A stretch of 64,000 nt of DNA from Hippopus hippopus. Taxonomy: Eukaryota; Mollusca; Bivalvia; Cardiida; Cardiidae. The stretch is taken from contig OX328112.1 of NCBI GenBank assembly GCA_946811185.2, positions 11,991,215 through 12,055,214 on the forward strand. Direction: 5' to 3'. Within the stretch, counting starts at the first letter, position 1. Every line of letters starts with the position of its first letter. The notes beneath the pieces are model-generated. The model was not told the origin of the DNA. It saw nothing but the letters and a program-made list of their open reading frames with translations, and made no database searches. The translations under genes were made by a program, and so were the position numbers. Shown here in pieces: positions 1-10,021 of the stretch.

Positions 1-4
1 ATCC

Positions 5-226
5 AGGTGGTTCTTTTTCATACCAACTACGAGCAAGTAGAAAAAAACATTATGAAAAAGGGAGAAACTGTTCGTACAAATTTTAGTAACTAACATTTCC
101 CCTTTTCCCACAATGTTCACTTCGCTTCCAGAGACAAATTTTATGTTTTGAGAACCATTTGATTTGTCGTCTGCAAATGCTTTCAATTTGGACAAGGTTA
201 TTTTTTGTCTTTGGTAAAAGAGTCAA
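5..226 (-). mobile_element. MITE A, degenerate copy
   Basis: A worn hairpin (AACATTATG to CACAATGTT) is followed by the A flank CTGCAAATGCTTTCAATTTG and the right-end motif TTTGGTAAAAGAGTCAA. The apex no longer pairs, so this is an old copy; the left end is close to the window edge. Confidence 0.7.
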
Positions 227-237
227 AGTCGAAAAAA

Positions 238-393
238 CATTCATCGGCGAGACAGAAATTAATCCTGTCGCAATGACATTGGCTTTTACTTTTATCAGTT
301 CTCGAAAGATGTTTGTCAGATCCGCGATTCGAACTCACAACAACCTAGATTACTGGCCTTATGCGTTACCCACTAGGCCAATCAGGCTCGGTT
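238..393 (-). mobile_element. SINE-2 head fragment
   Basis: Read on the minus strand this has a tRNA-like start (GCCTGATTGGCCTAGTGGGT, then a B-box-like GTTCGAATC) running into the SINE-2 body motif GTCATTGCGACAGGATTAAT. The 3' half of the SINE is missing. It is not a functional tRNA: the body sequence continues directly from the head. Confidence 0.55.
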
Positions 394-497
394 TATTTAG
401 TATTCAAGAACAGAACAGAACAGATATTTTAATAATCGAGTACACAAGTGTACACTGTCAGAATTACATAATATGTACAACAAAGCATTTGTCAATC

Positions 498-506
498 TCT
501 CTCTCT

Positions 507-556
<50 letters not shown>
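498..556. repeat. (CT)n microsatellite
   Basis: Nearly pure CT dinucleotide tract. The Ser/Leu-rich open frame across it is only a translation of the repeat. Confidence 0.95.
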
Positions 557-560
<4 letters not shown>

Positions 561-599
561 TTCAAGTAAAAGCTTTGTTTTGAGTCATTTTTTCGCTTG

Positions 600-1030
600 G
601 TGAGCTAGGTTTTATTTCATTGCTTGTCGAACAAAGGTTTTAAGCGCGAATCTTGATGCAAGAAAGTCTTCTCAACGACTCCTTTTGTCACAATAATATG
701 ACATAATCATATTCCTGCATAAAACCTTTATTAAATTCATTTTAATTGTTCATATTTTGAAAATTTGAATATAATGAGATATCAATTGATCCTGTGTTTT
801 CTTTCCCGCTTTTTCCATTCTTTACGACATTGATTCCCATACCCCATCCAAATGTTCTTCCAACACCTCCATACATACTTTCCCATAGACACAAAATCAT
901 TGCCCACGACATTAACTGCGCCAATGACATTATTAATGTCACTTCATCAGATGACATAACATAGCAGTAAGTTCATAACAAACAATAGCGCAGATGGACC
1001 TAATTACGCGTGTCTTTCATATGATATAAT
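600..1030. other. Unassigned AT-rich sequence
   Basis: I see no family, coding signal or RNA gene here. The stretch around 815-930 (TTACGACATTGATTCCCATA and following) faintly resembles a decayed minus-strand SINE-2 body, too weakly to call. Confidence 0.4.
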
Positions 1031-1034
1031 AGGT

Positions 1035-1180
1035 ATTTTCTTAATTCTTTTCAACACAATCCCAACTTGAAAAAAGTTAAGGAAGGATACTTCTGAAAAT
1101 GTTGCGAGAAAAGAAGTAAATGCCGGTAACCAGGATTTTCTCCTTTTTCCAAAATGTTTTCTATTCTTTGAAAGGTATAT
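1035..1180 (-). mobile_element. MITE A, degenerate copy
   Basis: Shows the left-end remnant ACACAATCCCAACTTG, the motif GGAAGGATACTTCTGAAAAT and a worn hairpin around ATGCCGGTAACCAGGAT. The far flank is lost. Confidence 0.65.
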
Positions 1181-1355
1181 ACATATCGTTTGAAAAGATA
1201 TCTGTCTTTTCAAGCTACTTTTTGTTGAGACAAGCGTATGGTCTGAGCATCTTGGTTAACTTTTACAAAAAAACAAAGTTAGATCCGTTTAATATGTAGA
1301 ATTTGTATACCGACAAATCAAATGTTGCTTATATAATAGGATCTGCCAATGAAAG

Positions 1356-1480
1356 GGGTTAAAAGCATTGTGGGAAAAGGAGAAAATGCTGGTCACCAGC
1401 ATTTTCTTCTTTTAACTACAGTGTTTTCAAAAGCCTCTTTCTCAGAGTCATAAAAACGTGGAATTATTTGTCAAATGGCT
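1356..1480 (+). mobile_element. MITE A, hairpin plus right end
   Basis: Good hairpin around AATGCTGGTCACCAGCATT, then the A right flank (TCTTTCTCAGAGTCATAAAAA). The left flank is absent and the right terminus has mutated to TTTGTCAAATGGCTA. Confidence 0.75.
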
Positions 1481-1567
1481 AGGAAAACACCGGTTCGTGG
1501 TAATTTTTTGCGTGCACAATTCTAAACACTTGATTTAGACAATAAAAAAAATAAAAGATAATAAACC

Positions 1568-1796
1568 ATCCTCTGTGAAAAGATAGCGAAATGCATCTTA
1601 GTGCATCTGTAAAAAGTATCGACCGAGGTCAGATTGCGCAGTCCGCCCAAGCTGATCTCGGTCGCAACTTTTTGCAATTGCTTTATTTTATCCATGTCAA
1701 AAGAGCAGTGTTCGAGCACCTCATGACTTTGTCGGTTGTTATACAAAATGGATCTTATAGATCAATGATAATTATGGGATGACTTGTTTGCTATAG
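1568..1796 (+). mobile_element. MITE C, right-truncated
   Basis: Contains AAAAAGTATCGACC, an imperfect hairpin (GAGGTCAGATTGCGCAGTCC), TCAAAAGAGCAGTG, GTCGGTTGTTATACAAAATG and GATGACTTGTTTG. The right terminus is replaced by a GAGT microsatellite, so the breakpoint and the repeat coincide. Confidence 0.8.
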
Positions 1797-1950
1797 TGAG
1801 TGAGTGAGTGAGTGAGTGAGTGAGTGAGGGAGGGAGTGAACGAATGAATGAATGAATGATGGTGGTTAGATGGGTGGATAGATTGATGGATGGAGGCAGA
1901 GAGAGAGGAAGAGGGGGGAAGAGAGAGGGGTGGGGAGAAAGAAAGAAAGA
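1793..1950. repeat. (GAGT)n and purine-rich simple repeats
   Basis: Twelve or so GAGT units pass into GAAT, then GGAT, GA and GAAA tracts. The whole block is purine-rich on the + strand. Confidence 0.9.
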
Positions 1951-1969
1951 ATGCACAAAAAAACCCAGA

Positions 1970-2395
1970 AAGTAAACTTTTCTATTAGTGACCAACTGTC
2001 AAAAACGACCACCTCCGACCTTCAATTCTATAGAGAGAGACAGTTTAATCACATTATCTCGGAACCCCTCTGTGTTTTCCATTGAGTAATGGCGTCCGAA
2101 ATGAGCCGATTATTGTATAACATTGTAACAAATCGCAAAAGATAGGCAACTTCAACCAGATTTAAAACTTAGGCCAGATTTTTATTGTAGTTTCCAAATC
2201 AGGATTAAAGGCATAGTTCTACTTTAAATAGAGTACCGGTAAGTTTTACACGTGTGATTTTTTATAGGGGCTTTGAACTAGATTTCGTTTCAGAAGGTTT
2301 TTTTTTTTTTAGAAAATCTTAACTAAAACTGCTCATTTTCATCCTCGTGCAAAGATGGCTCTAAGATTAAAACCTAGATAAAGAAAAACAGGTAG
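1970..2395. other. Unassigned sequence
   Basis: No recognised family or coding signal; a short poly-T lies near 2300. Confidence 0.4.
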
Positions 2396-2397
2396 AA

Positions 2398-2690
2398 CAC
2401 TAATTGTTTCTGCAAAAGCTTTCAATTTGGACAAGGCTAATATAATGTCGTTTGGTAAAGGGTTAATCCCTCTGCTCTTCGATTTTCGCCCTGCACTCCC
2501 TTTACACACAGTCATGAGTGTTAACGACCCTGAAGAAGCTTTTGAAAAAAAAAACTGGGGGAAAAGGAGAACATGCTGGTTACCAAAGATAGAATCATCA
2601 TTTTAGCAATATTTGATTTGTTGTCTGCAAAAATGCTTTCACTTCAGACTTATACTTGAAAATTAGTCGTTGATAAGAAGTAAGTTAAAA
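2398..2690 (-). mobile_element. MITE A, two broken fragments
   Basis: First an A end (GCAAAAGCTTTCAATTTGGA to TTTGGTAAAGGGTTAA), then a second minus-strand copy: left region ACACAGTCATGAGTGTTAAC, TGAAGAAGCTTTTGAAAA, half a hairpin (GGGGAAAAGGAGAACATGCT) and the flank GTTGTCTGCAAAAATGCTTT. The second copy has lost its right hairpin arm. Confidence 0.7.
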
Positions 2691-2731
2691 GATAACAAGA
2701 CCTTTCGTACCAGAGCTTATTCATAGCAAGT

Positions 2732-3390
2732 CCGGGGATAGGGTCAAAACGGCCCACTTCCAAAACGGCCCGGTCCAAAACGGCCCACTTTACCGAAACA
2801 GCCCAATGTTATGGGTACCAAAACGGCCCACTTTTGAACTATGAATTACTGTTTTATTTCCACCAATTTTGACAGATTGAATTTTATAACTTTTTATCAT
2901 GAATCTTATTTACGGAGCTTGGGCCTCGATTCTCCATACTTGTGTGGATTGTACTCTGCATTCCTATCCGATGTTATAATGTGAGGTCATTTGTCTTTTC
3001 TCCCTCCCCCACCCCCGCCCCCCACGTTCTTTTCTCATGATCAACTGGAATTCTTCTAAAAAATGTATACGTTGTGATTTGCTTTCCTACACTCTTTTTA
3101 CCTCAGTTATGCACAAATTACTTGTGTTGAAAACGACAGCTCCAAACTTTCTAGAAAGGATACATCTCTGTACATGTTTCAATAAATTCGTAGCAGGAGA
3201 CCATCTCACTCGATTCACATGGTCAAAATTCATGTTATAAGTAAATTTTATAAAACTAAACAAATGAATTTTATAAAAGTAACTGTGTGATCCAAATGAC
3301 GTTTCTTCAATGGGTTTTAATTAATGACAAAAAAGTGGGCCATTTTGGTACCGGGCCGTTTTGGAAGTGGGCCGTTTTAACCCCAATCCG
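2732..3390. mobile_element. MITE F: 660 bp element with iterated GGCCCA termini
   Basis: Terminal inverted repeats of about 60 bp bound an AT-rich interior with no credible frame. Each end is built from short iterations: the left has AAAACGGCCCA-type units beginning at about 2747, 2762, 2776 and 2819; the right carries the reverse complement (AAGTGGGCC, CGGGCCGTTTTGG, GTGGGCCGTTTTAACCCC). The ends match as GGGTCAAAACGGCCCACTTCC versus its complement. Only one copy lies in the window. Iterated sites at termini resemble transposase binding sites of larger DNA transposons, but the superfamily cannot be assigned. Confidence 0.75.
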
Positions 3391-3465
3391 CGAGTCCGTA
3401 TGTTTGAAACAGAACACAGTCATGTATCTTTATTTTCAAACCTGAGAAATGAATTTGAGTCATGT

Positions 3466-3684
3466 TCTATGAAAAGGGTGTCTAATGCATCTCCGTGATG
3501 CATTATACCAAACAATTCATCATATGACTTAGAATCCATAAAATCCATTTGGTATCATAAGGTAAATTATTCCTTTGACCTGCAGAAAATTAACCAAGGG
3601 CAAAAAGTTTCTACCCAGGTCAGCCTGTACAGACAAAGTACTTTTTGCATACGCATTAAATCTTCTGACAGAGCCTGATTTATG
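3466..3684 (-). mobile_element. MITE C, decayed hairpin
   Basis: AATGCATCTCCGTGATGCAT, CCATAAAATCCATTTGGTAT, CCTTTGACCTGCAGAAAATT and CCCAGGTCAGCCTG are C motifs in minus order. One hairpin arm is largely deleted (only AAAGTACTTTTTGCA remains). Confidence 0.8.
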
Positions 3685-3689
3685 TGAAT

Positions 3690-4075
3690 ATATTTAGAGA
3701 ACATGTTGTTAGTACTACCAATATAATGAAAATTAAAATGCTCTTAACACGCAATTCAGCATTTTTGCCACAATTTTTTTAACTGCAGTAAGGAATGGCA
3801 GATTAGTATAAGATCACTTCCTATATTTATGTACATGTACATGTATATCTATGTATCTCTTTTACCAAACAAGTCCGTGTTCTAACGACCTTTCTTTTTT
3901 AAACATCGTAGGATATAGAGAAAATGATAAATACTATAGCGATTTCTATACAATTCAAGACAAATATCAAACATTTGAACCACATTTTGTATTTTAATGT
4001 CGTCTACAGAATATTTACACTTCTGGTGAGTCTAAAATGTTGGCATTTTCATAGACAAATATTTCTTTGTTCCGC
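3690..4075. other. Unassigned AT-rich sequence
   Basis: Contains a small TACATGTACATGTATATC alternating tract; otherwise nothing recognised. Confidence 0.4.
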
Positions 4076-4078
4076 ATT

Positions 4079-4226
4079 CCTCTCTCTCTCTCTGTCTCTC
4101 ACTCTGTCTCTCTCCGTCTCTCTTTCTCTCTCTCTGTCTGTCTGTTTCTCTCTATCTCTCTTTCTCACTCTCTCTTCATCTCTCTGTCTCTCTGTCTCTC
4201 TCTCTGTCTCTCTGTCTCTCTCTCTG

Positions 4227-4272
<46 letters not shown>

Positions 4273-4345
4273 TTTCTCGTCCTCTATCTCTCTGTATCTG
4301 TCTCTCGTTCTCTTGGTGTGTCCGTGTGTGTCTCTCTCTCGCGTT
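4079..4345. repeat. (TCTCTG)n / (CT)n microsatellite
   Basis: About 260 bp of CT with regular TG interruptions. Overlapping open frames on both strands (Ser/Leu-rich and Arg/Glu-rich) are reading-frame artefacts of this tract. Confidence 0.95.
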
Positions 4346-4399
4346 TTTTGCCCTTCTTCTATTCACAAGAAAGAAGAACATAGACATATAAAAAAAACA

Positions 4400-4715
4400 C
4401 ACTCAACATAATTGAATAAAATTAAAATAACTGTTTAAGATATAATTTAAAAACTTACTTTTACTAAGACAATCTTAAGCGGTAGCATCGTTCGACCTCG
4501 CACAACTGTTCCCTAGACGTGCTTCTCGAAGCGCCAGCCGTTCTTGATTGACAAGAATTTTTAGTAGTAATAATTGAAGCCAAAATATTATCACACGTTT
4601 TCATAACTTAATACCAAAGATTAGACAATGTGTCAAATTAATGATTGGATAAACATTCGCATATAAATCAATCCCTTCACCCGAAATGAATTTTTTCTCG
4701 ACTTTTCTAGAATTC
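4400..4715. other. Unassigned sequence
   Basis: No recognised family, frame or RNA. Confidence 0.4.
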
Positions 4716-4850
4716 ACCGTTTACCGAATAACCCCTGTTTTAACTCCGCAAAGAAGAAGAAAAAGCCTTTTCAAAATACAGTTGGAAAAGGAGAAAATGC
4801 TGGAACCAGCATTTTCTACTTTTTCGACTACGTTTTCTTTAAAATAAAAA
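4716..4850 (-). mobile_element. MITE A, left part and hairpin
   Basis: Left end TTTACCGAATAACCCCTGTT, an AAGAAGAAGAAAAAGCCTTT segment and hairpin around AATGCTGGAACCAGCATT. The expected far flank is missing after about 4850. Confidence 0.75.
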
Positions 4851-5004
4851 TCACATAAATGTAAAATTTTGTCCTTTATTTTTTTTCGGACCACAGTATA
4901 GAAGAAAACAGCGTTGAAAATGGCAGGAAATTTTCTTAGCAAGAAAGTTCTCCCTCACAGTAATGTTTTGACATGTACTTCGAAATAATAGAATAAGTAC
5001 TTAA

Positions 5005-5130
5005 AAGGGTACGAAACATTGTAAGATAAACATAAAATGCTGGCCAAATGCATTATCTCCTTTTCCAACAATATATTCAAAAGACCGTTTCCTCTCTGTC
5101 GATTCAAGGTTACTTGGCAAAGGGCTCAGG
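5005..5130 (+). mobile_element. MITE A, worn hairpin and right end
   Basis: GAAACATTGTAAGATAAACA, ATGCTGGCCAAATGCAT, TCTCCTTTTCCAACAATATA and CTTGGCAAAGGGCTCA are A motifs. The apex is shortened. Confidence 0.7.
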
Positions 5131-5510
5131 GCTTTATAGAAAATTATGTTCGCCTTTCAATGTGGGTTCGAAATTAAAATTTCAGTTGTAAAACGAAAAT
5201 GCTTCACAAGAAAATATTTTTTTACGAATTAATTTTTGAAATAATTAAAAAAAGGGAAACGTTTTCCAAAATGCGTGAAGTTACTCATTTCTTGTTGAAA
5301 AAATTGACCACTTGCCGTAGTGCTACCAAAAGCACTTTACTCTAAAAAACGAAAAAGCCACTTGCATTGCAGATAAAGGTCACAGATAAATGGATTATAC
5401 AAACATTTGCAGATTTTTTTCTAAATTCCCTAAGTGAATTGGACTTATTTTTTGTGTTTAAAAAAAAGCAGAGATTATCGAAATGCGTTGACACTAATTA
5501 TGGGGTGTCA
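5130..5510. other. Unassigned AT-rich sequence
   Basis: No recognised family or gene; several poly-A runs. Confidence 0.4.
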
Positions 5511-5635
5511 AAACTTTTGTTGGTTTTATCTGTATAATATGGCACGTCGCACCTTGTAGAATACATGCTAGCCGCAATGACTATTAATTATGTCTAACAC
5601 ATTTTGAAAATATTTGGAAAATACAGTGAACATTT

Positions 5636-5707
5636 TGCGGACTGTATAGATTGAAGATCAGACTGCACATAACGTGCAGTCTGATCTTGAATCTGTACCG
5701 TCCGATA
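5636..5707 (-). mobile_element. MITE B hairpin
   Basis: Arms GGACTGTATAGATTGAAGAT and its near complement around the apex GCACATAACGTGC. It lies inside the tandem duplication, so the ends of the parent element are obscured. Confidence 0.8.
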
Positions 5708-5872
5708 TGATTACAAGTTGTCCAAAGTTTGGTAGGTTTTATGTGTATAATATGGCACGTTCGAACCTTGGTTCAATTCATGCTAGCTGCAATGATTTAA
5801 TTTTGTCCTACGCATTTTGGAAATATTTTCCATTACTTGAACATTTTGAGGACAGTATAGCTTCATTATTAT

Positions 5873-5875
5873 TAA

Positions 5876-5906
<31 letters not shown>

Positions 5907-5910
5907 TCTT
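5873..5910. repeat. (TTA)n microsatellite
   Basis: About twelve TTA units inside the second copy of the 213-bp duplication. Confidence 0.95.
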
Positions 5911-6227
5911 TTCATTTTTCTTTCATGGACAGATAAGTAAGGTCAAGATCAGACTAAACAGAAGAAGCGTTCTGATCTTAGATTTTTGACAATAACAGCT
6001 GTGTACGTTTATTTGTCAAAATATAGATACAGACAGACGTACAAAAAAACAGGACTGCTATTTTGTAGATCTACTTTTCATAGGGGCAGAGCATTATGTG
6101 TTCTAGGTTATTTGCCTAGAACTTCCGGTGAATCCTACTTCCGTTTGAACAACGTAATGTTAAACTTTTTCCCGACGACAATTTTTTTCTAATCCATATT
6201 GAAAGAAATTGAACTCTCTCTTTGAAC

Positions 6228-6332
6228 TTTAAAAGGGATGAAACATGCTGAGAAATGGAGAAAATTCTGTGTACAAGAATCTTCTCCTTTTCCTCTCATA
6301 TTTTCTTGATCTTTCTTCCTCGTGGTTGTGAA
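6228..6332 (+). mobile_element. MITE A, degenerate hairpin
   Basis: GAAACATGCTGAGAAATGGA, AGAAAATTCTGTGTACAAGA and TTTCTTCCTCGTGGTTGTGA follow the A order but pair poorly. Confidence 0.6.
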
Positions 6333-6408
6333 AAATCGAGAACAGTCTTTGTAAAAAAGTTATTTCAGAAGCTGCAGTAAAATAAGTGCACAAAAAACAT
6401 CATAAACG

Positions 6409-6654
6409 AGCCATGCTCTGGGAAAATGGGGCTTAATGCATTTGCGAAAAATACCGACCCATGTCAGCCTGCGCAGTCCGCGCAGGCTGACATGGGCAGA
6501 AACTTTTCGTTATCTTTGAATCTTTTGCAAGTAAAAGAGTCTGTCGTTTTAAAAAAAAATGGATTTTATGGGTCCATAATTAGGTGATGACTTGCTTGGT
6601 ATAATGTACCACGGAGATGCATTAAGCCCCCTTTTGCCAGAGCATGGCTCAAAA
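6409..6654 (+). mobile_element. MITE C, full length
   Basis: Ends GAGCCATGCTCTGGG and CCAGAGCATGGCTC form the terminal inverted repeat. The hairpin (CCATGTCAGCCTGCGCAGTC and partner) lies about 50 bp from the left end; the right two-thirds holds GGATTTTATGGGTCCATAAT and GATGACTTGCTTGG. The arms carry CATGTCAG/CTGACATG, the symmetric variant of the CAGGTCAG form. The right end repeats the subterminal GATGCATTAAGCCCC. Confidence 0.9.
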
Positions 6655-7140
6655 ATATATATGTCATTAAACTATGCCAACGAATAAATAATGGGAACTC
6701 ACATTTGAAAGCAAAGTTTTAAAAAAAAATCCTGATCTATAATCATGTTTAACTTTTCCTGACACCTTACCACAGACTGGCGGTCGCTTAGTTTTCTTTT
6801 TTTGTCTTGAAAGCACCATTTTAAAAAATCATTGCAGCAAGAGGGAAAAAAAACCCATACAACTAGCGTTTTCTTTCTCCTTTACCTACGATGTTTAAAG
6901 TGACTGTATTATCGATCAAACCTCGTTTTTTTTTTGCAGACAATAACGCATTTTTTCAGGCAAACTTTCGAAAGGTGTACACGACAGGCGCGAGAAAAGG
7001 TTGTCATAATTTCGTTCAGTAATAATTTACAAAATATATTCAAGTGGTTGTAAAAGCAAATATTGAAATAACTTCGGTCTGATTATAGGGTAATATCCGA
7101 GACGGGACGATTTATTTGGGAGTTAAAAAAAAAAAACCTG
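6655..7140. other. Unassigned AT-rich sequence
   Basis: No family or gene recognised between two C elements in the same orientation. Confidence 0.4.
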
Positions 7141-7142
7141 TT

Positions 7143-7389
7143 TGAGGCATGCTCTGTGAAACGGGGGCTTAATGCATCTGCAAAAAGTACCGACCCATGT
7201 CAGCCTGCGCACTCCGCGCAGGCTGACATGGGTCGAAACTTTTTGCTATTTGTAGATTTTCAACATGTCCAAGGACCATACTACCTCATGATTGTTAGAC
7301 AAAATGGAATTTATGGATCCATAATTATGTGATGACTTGCTTGTGCATCACAGAGATGCATTAAACCTCTTTTTGTCAAATCATGGCTC
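7143..7389 (+). mobile_element. MITE C, full length
   Basis: TGAGGCATGCTCTGTG to TCATGGCTCA, with the CATGTCAG/CTGACATG hairpin variant. Same orientation and variant as the copy 490 bp upstream. Confidence 0.9.
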
Positions 7390-7489
7390 ATTTAGTTTTG
7401 TGGTTCCTTTTTGAATTCGTCCGGATTCAGGTACAACTATACTGTGGAAAAATTAAACCTGTCAGCCCAATAGGTATAACCACAGGGGC

Positions 7490-7564
7490 TTTTGCGGACA
7501 GCATAGATCAAGATCAGACTGCACAGAACGTGCAGTCTGATCTTGGATCTATGCCGTCCGCTCA
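7490..7564 (-). mobile_element. MITE B hairpin
   Basis: Near-perfect arms CGGACAGCATAGATCAAGAT / complement, apex GCACAGAACGTGC. Flanks do not match the standard B ends, so it may be a hairpin-only derivative. Confidence 0.85.
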
Positions 7565-7822
7565 AGTTTTTTGAGTGAAGCCAAAAAAAAAAAATGGAAA
7601 CAATGAATGAATGAATGTATGGTGTTTTATGGCGCATCGACATCTAGGGTCAATTCGCGCGCAAAAAAAGAAGTAATGAAAGGAAAAAATAGGATGTAAG
7701 AATGTGAGTCATGAGTATAATTATGATGAAAGATGTGTTATGAATTGATACTATAATGGAAATAGATTAAAATAGATATACAAATTCCTGCATTTCCGAG
7801 TGGCTTGCGTTTCCAGCCATGG

Positions 7823-8042
7823 ACTGATTGATTGAATGGTGTTTTACCCCGCTTTCAACATTCAGTTACATCACGGAGACAGCTATCATATTTATGTTTT
7901 CCTGGGTTTTACCAGAATTAGGCTAAGGCTATGAGGTGTCTTGCCCATTGCCCGACACTCCCACGAAAGGCCCATCGGATCCAGTGAGGCTCGAACCCAG
8001 AGCATCTAGGATACGAGTCCCACACTCCCACGCAGGACCCTT
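7823..8042 (-). mobile_element. SINE-3, full length with target duplication
   Basis: The minus strand reads head CCTGCGTGGGAGTGTGGGAC, B-box GGGTTCGAGCC, body GCAAGACACCTCATAGCC and tail GTAAAACACCATTCAATCAA. CAGCCATGG is present on both sides (7814-7822 and 8043-8051), the short direct repeat expected from target-primed insertion. SINEs are made by RNA polymerase III and mobilised by a LINE; no partner LINE is seen in this window. Confidence 0.85.
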
Positions 8043-8189
8043 CAGCCATGGCAAGAGGTCGCCTTTGTATACTAGTATTTGGCTCTAAAAGATGTAAGGT
8101 ACAGCTGGTGTGCTATTTTTTTTTTTCTCTTTTTTTTTTAATCTCTAATAATAGTAAGGCTTCATTCACTTGTATACTTTTAAATAGTC

Positions 8190-8262
8190 TTCTACAGGGT
8201 CGCTTTTAAAAACATTGTGGCGAAAGGAGAAGTAGTTCGAAACGAATCATTCTTTCGTTTGT
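8190..8262. mobile_element. MITE A fragment
   Basis: CAGGGTCGCTTTTAAAAACA then TTGTGGCGAAAGGAGAAG is half an A hairpin with its left flank; the second arm is gone. Confidence 0.45.
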
Positions 8263-8403
8263 GTTGACATTCTTATTAAATGGAAATTTTGCTCAACTCT
8301 TTCGCAGTAAGCTGCATGTAATTGAATAAGAACTTTTATTAGGTCTCCATGGATGGACGATTTTATTCAATAGATTATTATCAAGTAGCAAACGGTGTAG
8401 GTT

Positions 8404-8462
8404 AACGGTCAGACTGAACATTCTGTGCAGTCTGATCGTGATTCGCGCCGTCCGTACTTGAT
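8404..8462 (+). mobile_element. MITE B hairpin, shortened
   Basis: GTCAGACTGAACATTCTGTG with the right arm CAGTCTGATCGTGATTCGCG; the outer left arm is lost. Confidence 0.7.
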
Positions 8463-8464
8463 AC

Positions 8465-9135
8465 CTATTTCGACATTAGCAGTAAAAGAGTAAGGAAGGT
8501 AAGGGATCAACGTTACATTATATTTCGCATCTAAAACAATGAAAATCTTGTCGTCCAACTTGGTCTTGCGTCCTAGAAAAGGATCGAACTCGCCCCCGTA
8601 CATCTAATTTAGGTCTTTGCCTCGTTTTATGGCCTTTAATTGAAGATATCTAGCCATCTGATTCCATTAATACCAAATTTCCGCCCAGATTCATAAGAAA
8701 CTCTCAACATACTTAAATTAACAACGCACAAACAGCCGGGAACCAAATACCTTAAAGGGTAAAAAACCCGGAACGACTAATTATCATAATAACATCGTGG
8801 TCGTCCATCAAAAGCCTCACGCTGCTAATTTCGACAAATTATTAAAACAATATTCATAATTCACTGATACACAGAAAATGATGATTATTAAAGATGACAG
8901 GCTGCGCCCGGGCGTACATCTCTATCATTAGACTACCTGGGTTTTTTTCCTTATAAGGTTATTTCCTTTCGGAAGGCGGAAAATAATTAGTAATTACGCT
9001 GATATCACATTTTATATATTTATTTTCAGGGTTTTCCTTTCAGTTACTATTCATTTTGCAGTAAACTATAGGTAATTCGAACCTCAAAAGAACCAAGAAT
9101 TATTTCGAATTATAGATGTATAGGGATTTCTCGTC
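8465..9135. other. Unassigned single-copy-looking sequence
   Basis: About 670 bp without a recognised repeat, frame or RNA. CCTTTCGGAAGGCGGAAA near 8967 is a small imperfect inverted repeat. Confidence 0.4.
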
Positions 9136-9159
9136 TATGATCAAGAGGAAGTAAACCCT

Positions 9160-9292
9160 TTAATGCTTTAACCTTATACCAAACTATTACATTTTTAAAG
9201 ACCCCACAGTCGACGACTAATGAAAACATTGCAGAGAATAGCGAAAATACTGATTTCCAGCATTCTCTCCTTTTCCCACAATGTTAACAACC
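9160..9292. mobile_element. MITE A, degenerate, abutting MITE B
   Basis: ACCTTATACCAAACTATTAC resembles the A left end; the worn hairpin is AAAACATTGCAGAGAATAGC with apex ACTGATTTCCAGCATT. It stops exactly where the next element's TTAA begins. Confidence 0.6.
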
Positions 9293-9518
9293 TTAACCCT
9301 TTACCTGCTTGATAACGTCAAATAAAACTTTCAAGCCGACAGTAAATCAACAAGTTTTGCAATTTCAAAAGGTTTTTATTGGGGGGGGGTCAAAGATATC
9401 TCCTTAACGGACAGTGTAGATCCAAGATCAGACTGCACGTTCTGTGCAGTCTAATCTTGATCTTCACTGTCCGCAAAAGGTCAGTGAGTCGCGCTTAGCA
9501 GCCAAAGAGTTTATTAAA
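9293..9518 (+). mobile_element. MITE B, near full length
   Basis: Starts TTAACCCTTTACCTGCTTGA and ends GCGCTTAGCAGCCAAAGAGT...TTAA. Interior order: TTTCAAGCCGACAG, ATCTCCTTAACGGACAGTGT, apex GCACGTTCTGTGC, then CTGTCCGCAAAAGGTCAGTG. A run of G lies near 9382. TTAA at both ends with CCC/GGG-type termini is what piggyBac-superfamily elements leave; assignment is inference. Confidence 0.8.
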
Positions 9519-9544
9519 AAAATCAAATTTTAAGTCACATTTAA

Positions 9545-9612
9545 TGTTGTCTGCAAGAGCTTTCAATTCGAACAAGTCTAAAATTTTGTCGTCTGGTAAA
9601 GAGTTAACCCTT
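9545..9612 (-). mobile_element. MITE A right-end fragment
   Basis: GTCTGCAAGAGCTTTCAATT, AAGTCTAAAATTTTGTCGTC and TGGTAAAGAGTTAA: only the flank distal to the hairpin. Confidence 0.75.
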
Positions 9613-9730
9613 TCCCAAACGAAAAAAAAAATTACCCGAAATTCTAAACATCTGTAGACATACAAATTTAAAATTCGTTCAAAATGAGCATAAGTTTTAT
9701 GACATGTATGTAACAGTTCTGAAAATTAGC

Positions 9731-9800
9731 CTCCAAAGGCAGGGATTGAACCTTGGACCTCCAGGTCCCAAGGCGAACGCTCTACCACGTCGCTACAAAA
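9731..9800 (-). repeat. tRNA-like sequence, probable SINE head
   Basis: On the minus strand AGCGACGTGGTAGAGCG resembles an A box and GGTTCAATCCC a B box, about 35 bp apart. I could not close an acceptor stem, and the sequence beyond does not match SINE-1 to -4. Best read as a tRNA-derived repeat or tRNA pseudogene. Confidence 0.45.
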
Positions 9801-10021
9801 GCTAGCTCTATAGCAAGACAGTATAGGTGTCCCCTTACACAAATACGAACTATGCATTTATATCTATCTGTGGAATAGACCAGTATACTACATGTAGCAA
9901 ACCTCAGTTCTCAGGATCGTAAAAAAATCGGGGTTGTGTAGTAGATGATTTAAAAAAAAAATAGACAAAAACATTAATGTTACCTTATATGGCAATAACA
10001 AATGAAACGAAAGTAATACGT

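Larger units (their letters stand above)
5513..5980. repeat. 213-bp tandem duplication including a MITE B segment
   Basis: TGTATAATATGGCACGT, CATGCTAGC(C/T)GCAATGA, ACGCATTTTG-like and GGACAGTATAG-like blocks occur twice in the same order about 213 bp apart. The first copy carries a complete B hairpin; the second has a TTA microsatellite and only half of the hairpin (GTCAAGATCAGACT). The copies have diverged, so the duplication is not recent. Confidence 0.75.

Noticed and set aside
2732..3390. LTR retrotransposon or solo LTR for element F
   Set aside because: The ends are inverted, not direct, repeats and lack the TG...CA layout with a primer-binding site.
4049..4411. Long Ser/Leu-rich and Arg/Glu-rich frames on both strands
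   Set aside because: Translations of the CT microsatellite. The same holds for 33131-33744, 45060-45358, 45753-46076 and 59805-60172.
9731..9800. Stand-alone tRNA gene on the minus strand
   Set aside because: A and B box words are present, but I could not fold a cloverleaf with a paired acceptor stem; kept only as a tRNA-like repeat.
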